Part shown: piece by piece, positions 60,813 to 64,000 of the stretch
How positions within the stretch are numbered: the stretch's first letter is position 1
Layout of the letters: each line of letters starts with the position of its first letter
From: Phylloscopus collybita
Lineage: Eukaryota; Chordata; Aves; Passeriformes; Phylloscopidae
Assembly (NCBI GenBank): GCA_027886175.1
Contig: JAJNNQ010000096.1
Coordinates: 62,001-126,000, forward strand
DNA: 64,000 bases
Direction of reading: 5' to 3'
The notes under the pieces: generated by a model
What the model saw: only the letters and a program-made list of their open reading frames with translations
Databases searched by the model: none
What the model was told of the DNA's origin: nothing
Made by a program: the position numbers and the translations under genes

Positions 60813-61926
60813 GCAGGAACACCCTGAGCAGTGGGCAGCAGCAGCAGGAACACCCTGAGCAGGAGGGCAGCAGCAACAGGAACACCCTGAGCAGGAGGGC
60901 AGCAGCAGCAGGGACACCCTGAGCAGTGGGCAGCAGCAGCAGGGACACTCTGAGCAGGAGGGCAGCAGCAGCAGGAACACCCTGAGCAGGAGGGCAGCAG
61001 CAGCAGGGACACCCTGAGCAGGAGGGCAGCAGCAGGGAGAACACCCTGAGCAGGAGGGCAGCAGCAGCAGGGACACTCTGAGCAGGAGGGCAGCAGCAGC
61101 AGGAACACCCTGAGCAGTGGGCAGCAGCAGCAGGGAGAACACCCTGAGCAGGAGGGCAGCAACAGGAACACCCTGAGCAGGAGGGCAGCAGCAGCAGGGA
61201 CACCCTGAGCAGGTGGGCAGCAGCAGCAGGAACACCCTGAGCAGGTGGGCAGCAGCAGCAGGAACACCCTGAGCAGGAGGGCAGCAGCAACAGGAACACC
61301 CTGAGCAGGAGGGCAGCAGCAGCAGGAACACCCTGAGCAGTGGGCAGCAGCAGCAGGGAGAACACCCTGAGCAGGAGGGCAGCAACAGGAACACCCTGAG
61401 CAGGAGGGCAGCAGCAGCAGGGAGAACACCCTGAGCAGGAGGGCAGCAGCAGGGACACCCTGAGCAGTGGGCAGCAGCAGCAGGAACACCCTGAGCAGGA
61501 GGGCAGCAGCAACAGGAACACCCTGAGCAGGAGGGCAGCAGCAGCAGGAACACCCTGAGCAGGAGGGCAGCAGCAGGGACACCCTGAGCAGGAGGGCAGC
61601 AGCAGCAGGGACACTCTGAGCAGGTGGGCAGCAGCAGCAGGAACACCCTGAGCAGGTGGGCAGCAGCAGCAGGAACACCCTGAGCAGGAGGGCAGCAGCA
61701 ACAGGAACACCCTGAGCAGGAGGGCAGCAGCAGGAACACCCTGAGCAGGAGGGCAGCAGCAGCAGGAACACCCTGAGCAGGAGGGCAGCAGCAGGGACAC
61801 CCTGAGCAGTGGGCAGCAGCAGCAGGGAGAACACCCTGAGCAGGAGGGCAGCAGCAGCAGGGAGAACACCCTGAGCAGGAGGGCAGCAGCAACAGGAACA
61901 CCCTGAGCAGGAGGGCAGCAGCAGCA
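60813..61926. repeat. 32-bp CAG-rich minisatellite, 35 copies
   Basis: Thirty-five units each contain CACCCTGAGCAG or CACTCTGAGCAG followed by GAGGGCAGCAGCAGCAG-type sequence. Typical unit length is 32 bases; variants have GTGGG instead of GAGGG, CAACA in place of CAGCA, or an added AGA before ACACC. A variant pair with GGTGGG (from about 61213) recurs near 61625, suggesting a higher-order duplication of about 13 units. The unit lacks stop codons in every minus-strand frame, so three overlapping 390-500-codon open frames appear; these are a by-product. Confidence 0.97.
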
Positions 61927-62134
61927 CGGAGAGCTCTGCTGCACTGTTCTCCCCAGGACCCAACGCAGCCCACGTCTGTTGGACAGGTCATGCTGGGGTG
62001 CTGCTCTAACCCTCAGTTTTTGCAAGACTCTGAACAGGAGCACTGAGAGGGGTCTCAGCACTGATGGAGAGGGGATTGCAGAAATCTGTGTGCCCCAGAA
62101 TTCAAACCACGTGTCACTCAGGCACATGGTGTAG

Positions 62135-62512
62135 TGGTGAAGGTGGTGGTGCTAGGCTGGTGGTTGGTCTTGATGCTCTTACAGGTCTATTGTGACCATG
62201 AATCACAATGATTTTGTGATTCCATGATGATTCCATGGTTTTAAAACTGAAACCACGGAAATATGACCTGATGGGAGCTTGGCTTCTGGTAGGTTTAGAT
62301 GGGATACTGAAAGGAAGTTCTCCCTGTGAGGGTGGTGAGGCCCTAGCACAGGGTGCCCAGAGCATCTGCCCCATCCCTGGAAGTGTCCAAGGCCAGGTTG
62401 GAGAGGGCTTGGAGCAGCCTGGGATGGTGAAAGGTGGCCCTGCCCATGGCAGGGGGTGGGATTGGATGGGCTTTGAGGTCCCTTCTCTCCCAAAACATTC
62501 CATGATTCTGTG
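62135..62512 (+). mobile_element. CR1 fragments beside the minisatellite
   Basis: 62135-62215 (CATGGTGTAGTGGTGAAGGT, TTTTGTGATTCCATGATGAT) and 62260-62512 (GTTCTCCCTGTGAGGGTGGT, CCAAGGCCAGGTTGGAGAGG, CCAAAACATTCCATGATTCT), both plus strand. Confidence 0.85.
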
Positions 62513-63635
62513 GTTACCACACTTGGCCCCTGGTTACACTCACCAAGAAGCCAGTGGCCCACTGTGATTGCTGACAGAATGCAAGAACAGACACATTACC
62601 TGCCCCAAAGATGCCACCAGCAGAGACAAGGTGATCTGGAGAACAGGAGCTCATTCCAGAGTCGCTTCTTCAGCAGTGCAGATCCATGGGCTCTTTGATA
62701 ATGGAGGAGAAGGTGGTGACTCATCCCAGCTGCTGCTCTGGGTTTGATCTGTTCAGGCTCTGCATTTGTACATATCAGATTATCTGGGTTAAGTGCAGCT
62801 TTGCTTTTGCCCTTTGTCTGCTCTGAAGCTGTTTAACATGATCTACCTGTTTTTAAGGCATCTCAACTTCAAGGGGTCCCAGGCACTGACAGGCAGTGAG
62901 CACTGAGCTCTTTCTGCAGTGACTGCAGGCTTGGTCACTCAACTCACAGCTCCCTGATCCAATTCCCACCCCCTGCTCTGCTGACAGAATTGGAAAAGTC
63001 TCTCCAGTGGTTGCACGAGTCATCCCACTCTAGTTCTTCACGGCCTTTTTATTGTAAAGAACTGAGGAGAAATCCCACATTATTCTAACAAGCAGAACTG
63101 ACACCTGAATGGGACTCTGGGAGTGGGAACAGGAATGTGGTCTTGCACAGTTTCACTGTTAGTTGTTTGCTTTTTTAAAAGGAAACTGCCTTTGATTAAT
63201 GGGGCTGACGGAGAATAATCTGTGAAGAGTCAGTGTTACATTCAGACAGCAGCACTGTTGGGGTACCAGGGCACGAAGCTGTTGTGAGGGTTTGTTGTTT
63301 TGTTGTTTACCAGTGTCCAGCCCTGGTGGCCATCCTCTCCTTCTGGGGAAATGCCCAGGAAGGGCCCTTGACCTAAGGGAGGCAGGTCCCTGGGATCAGG
63401 TCACCTGGCCTTAACCTCTGACCACACTGCAGGGTCCCCAACAGGAGGGATCCAGAACATCCAGCATGACCTGACTAAGAGAAAATCCAGACCTGCTTGG
63501 CTGGTCCAGTTAACACTCTCCCACAGGAACAGGGATATCCAGAGCCAGAGCTCATCCCTGCACTGGCAGAGCTTCCATCCTCAACAGCCATGGGACACAC
63601 ATTTTAATTTCTAGCCCAGACTCACTGCAGTCTGA
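62513..63635. other. No gene or known repeat recognised
   Basis: Unique-looking sequence; no exon with supported similarity on either strand. Confidence 0.5.
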
Positions 63636-63639
63636 AAGT

Positions 63640-63985
63640 TCCTTACTAGGGGAGGAGGTGCAGACAGTGATCTCTTCTCTGTGGTCACCAGTGACAGGAG
63701 CCAAGGGAATGGCCTGAAGTTATGTCAGGGGAGGGTTAGGTTGGGTATCAGAAAAAGGTTCTTCACCCAGACGGTGGCTGGGCACTGGAACGGGCTCCCC
63801 AGAGCGCTGCTCACAGCAGCAAGCCTGGAAGAGTTCAAGAGGCGTTTGGACAAGGCTCCTGGGCGGACGGTGTGTGTGTCTCGGGGATGGTCCTGCAGGG
63901 CCAGGAGCCGCGCTCGGCGATCCCCGCGGGTCCCTCCCGGCCCGGCTGAGTCGGTGCCTCCGCGATTCGAACAAACACTGCTGCA
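63640..63985 (+). mobile_element. CR1 fragment, same subfamily as 49.3-49.8 kb
   Basis: Plus strand: CTGTGGTCACCAGTGACAGG, GGTTAGGTTGGGTATCAGAA, TTCAAGAGGCGTTTGGACAA. Its 3' part is unusually CpG-rich, unlike the older copies, so it may be young or in a poorly methylated region. Confidence 0.85.
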
Positions 63986-64000
63986 GCGTGCCCACACGGC

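Noticed and set aside
60813..61926. CRISPR-like regular repeats
   Set aside because: Units are contiguous with no unique spacers, in an animal genome; it is a minisatellite.
60625..62127. Minus-strand open frames of 387-500 codons
   Set aside because: They consist of the 32-bp minisatellite read in three frames, with no unique domain or splice context.

Overview
The window looks like bird nuclear DNA, probably a songbird. It carries more than twenty truncated CR1-type LINE 3' ends in both orientations, compact genes with short GT-AG introns, CpG-rich promoters and LTR-like pieces. No bacterial, organellar or viral gene organisation is visible.

Layout from left to right. Bases 1-9.26 kb are repeat-dominated: a 1.2-kb direct duplication (start of window and 7.73-8.97 kb), an LTR-like block (5.2-5.87 kb), and a CpG-rich block (6.06-7.6 kb) with six ~35-bp units carrying ETS and X-box-like sites followed by a 275-bp duplication carrying YY1-like and ETS sites. 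Among these repeats, on the minus strand, lie short exon-like pieces resembling the synaptonemal complex protein SYCP1. Their splice phases do not chain and one has a stop in frame, so they look like a decayed or partial copy. From 20.2 down to 9.3 kb, on the minus strand, is a complete ten-exon THUMPD2 gene (503 codons; the human enzyme is a U6 snRNA guanosine N2-methyltransferase). From 24.2 to 37.4 kb, on the plus strand, is a complete thirteen-exon MAPK15 (ERK7/8) gene (559 codons). From 45.8 down to 38.3 kb, on the minus strand, are four coding exons of FAM83H (1128 codons), tail to tail with MAPK15. Bases 45.8-64 kb have no convincing coding exon; they hold CR1 copies, a CpG island at 57.6-58.45 kb that could be the FAM83H promoter, and a 1.1-kb minisatellite of 35 units at 60.8-61.9 kb.

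MAPK15 and FAM83H are neighbours in human 8q24.3, so that half is conserved linkage. THUMPD2 (human 2p22) and SYCP1 (human 1p13) are not neighbours of that pair in human. The junctions at about 9 kb and 20.4-24 kb are therefore the places to inspect for rearrangement, gene transposition, a germline-restricted chromosome or an assembly join. The most unusual non-coding structures are the ETS/X-box array, the GC-box array at the THUMPD2 start, and the CAG-rich minisatellite that is open in all three minus-strand frames. All gene models were read by hand from splice signals and remembered family sequences; no alignment or database search was run.
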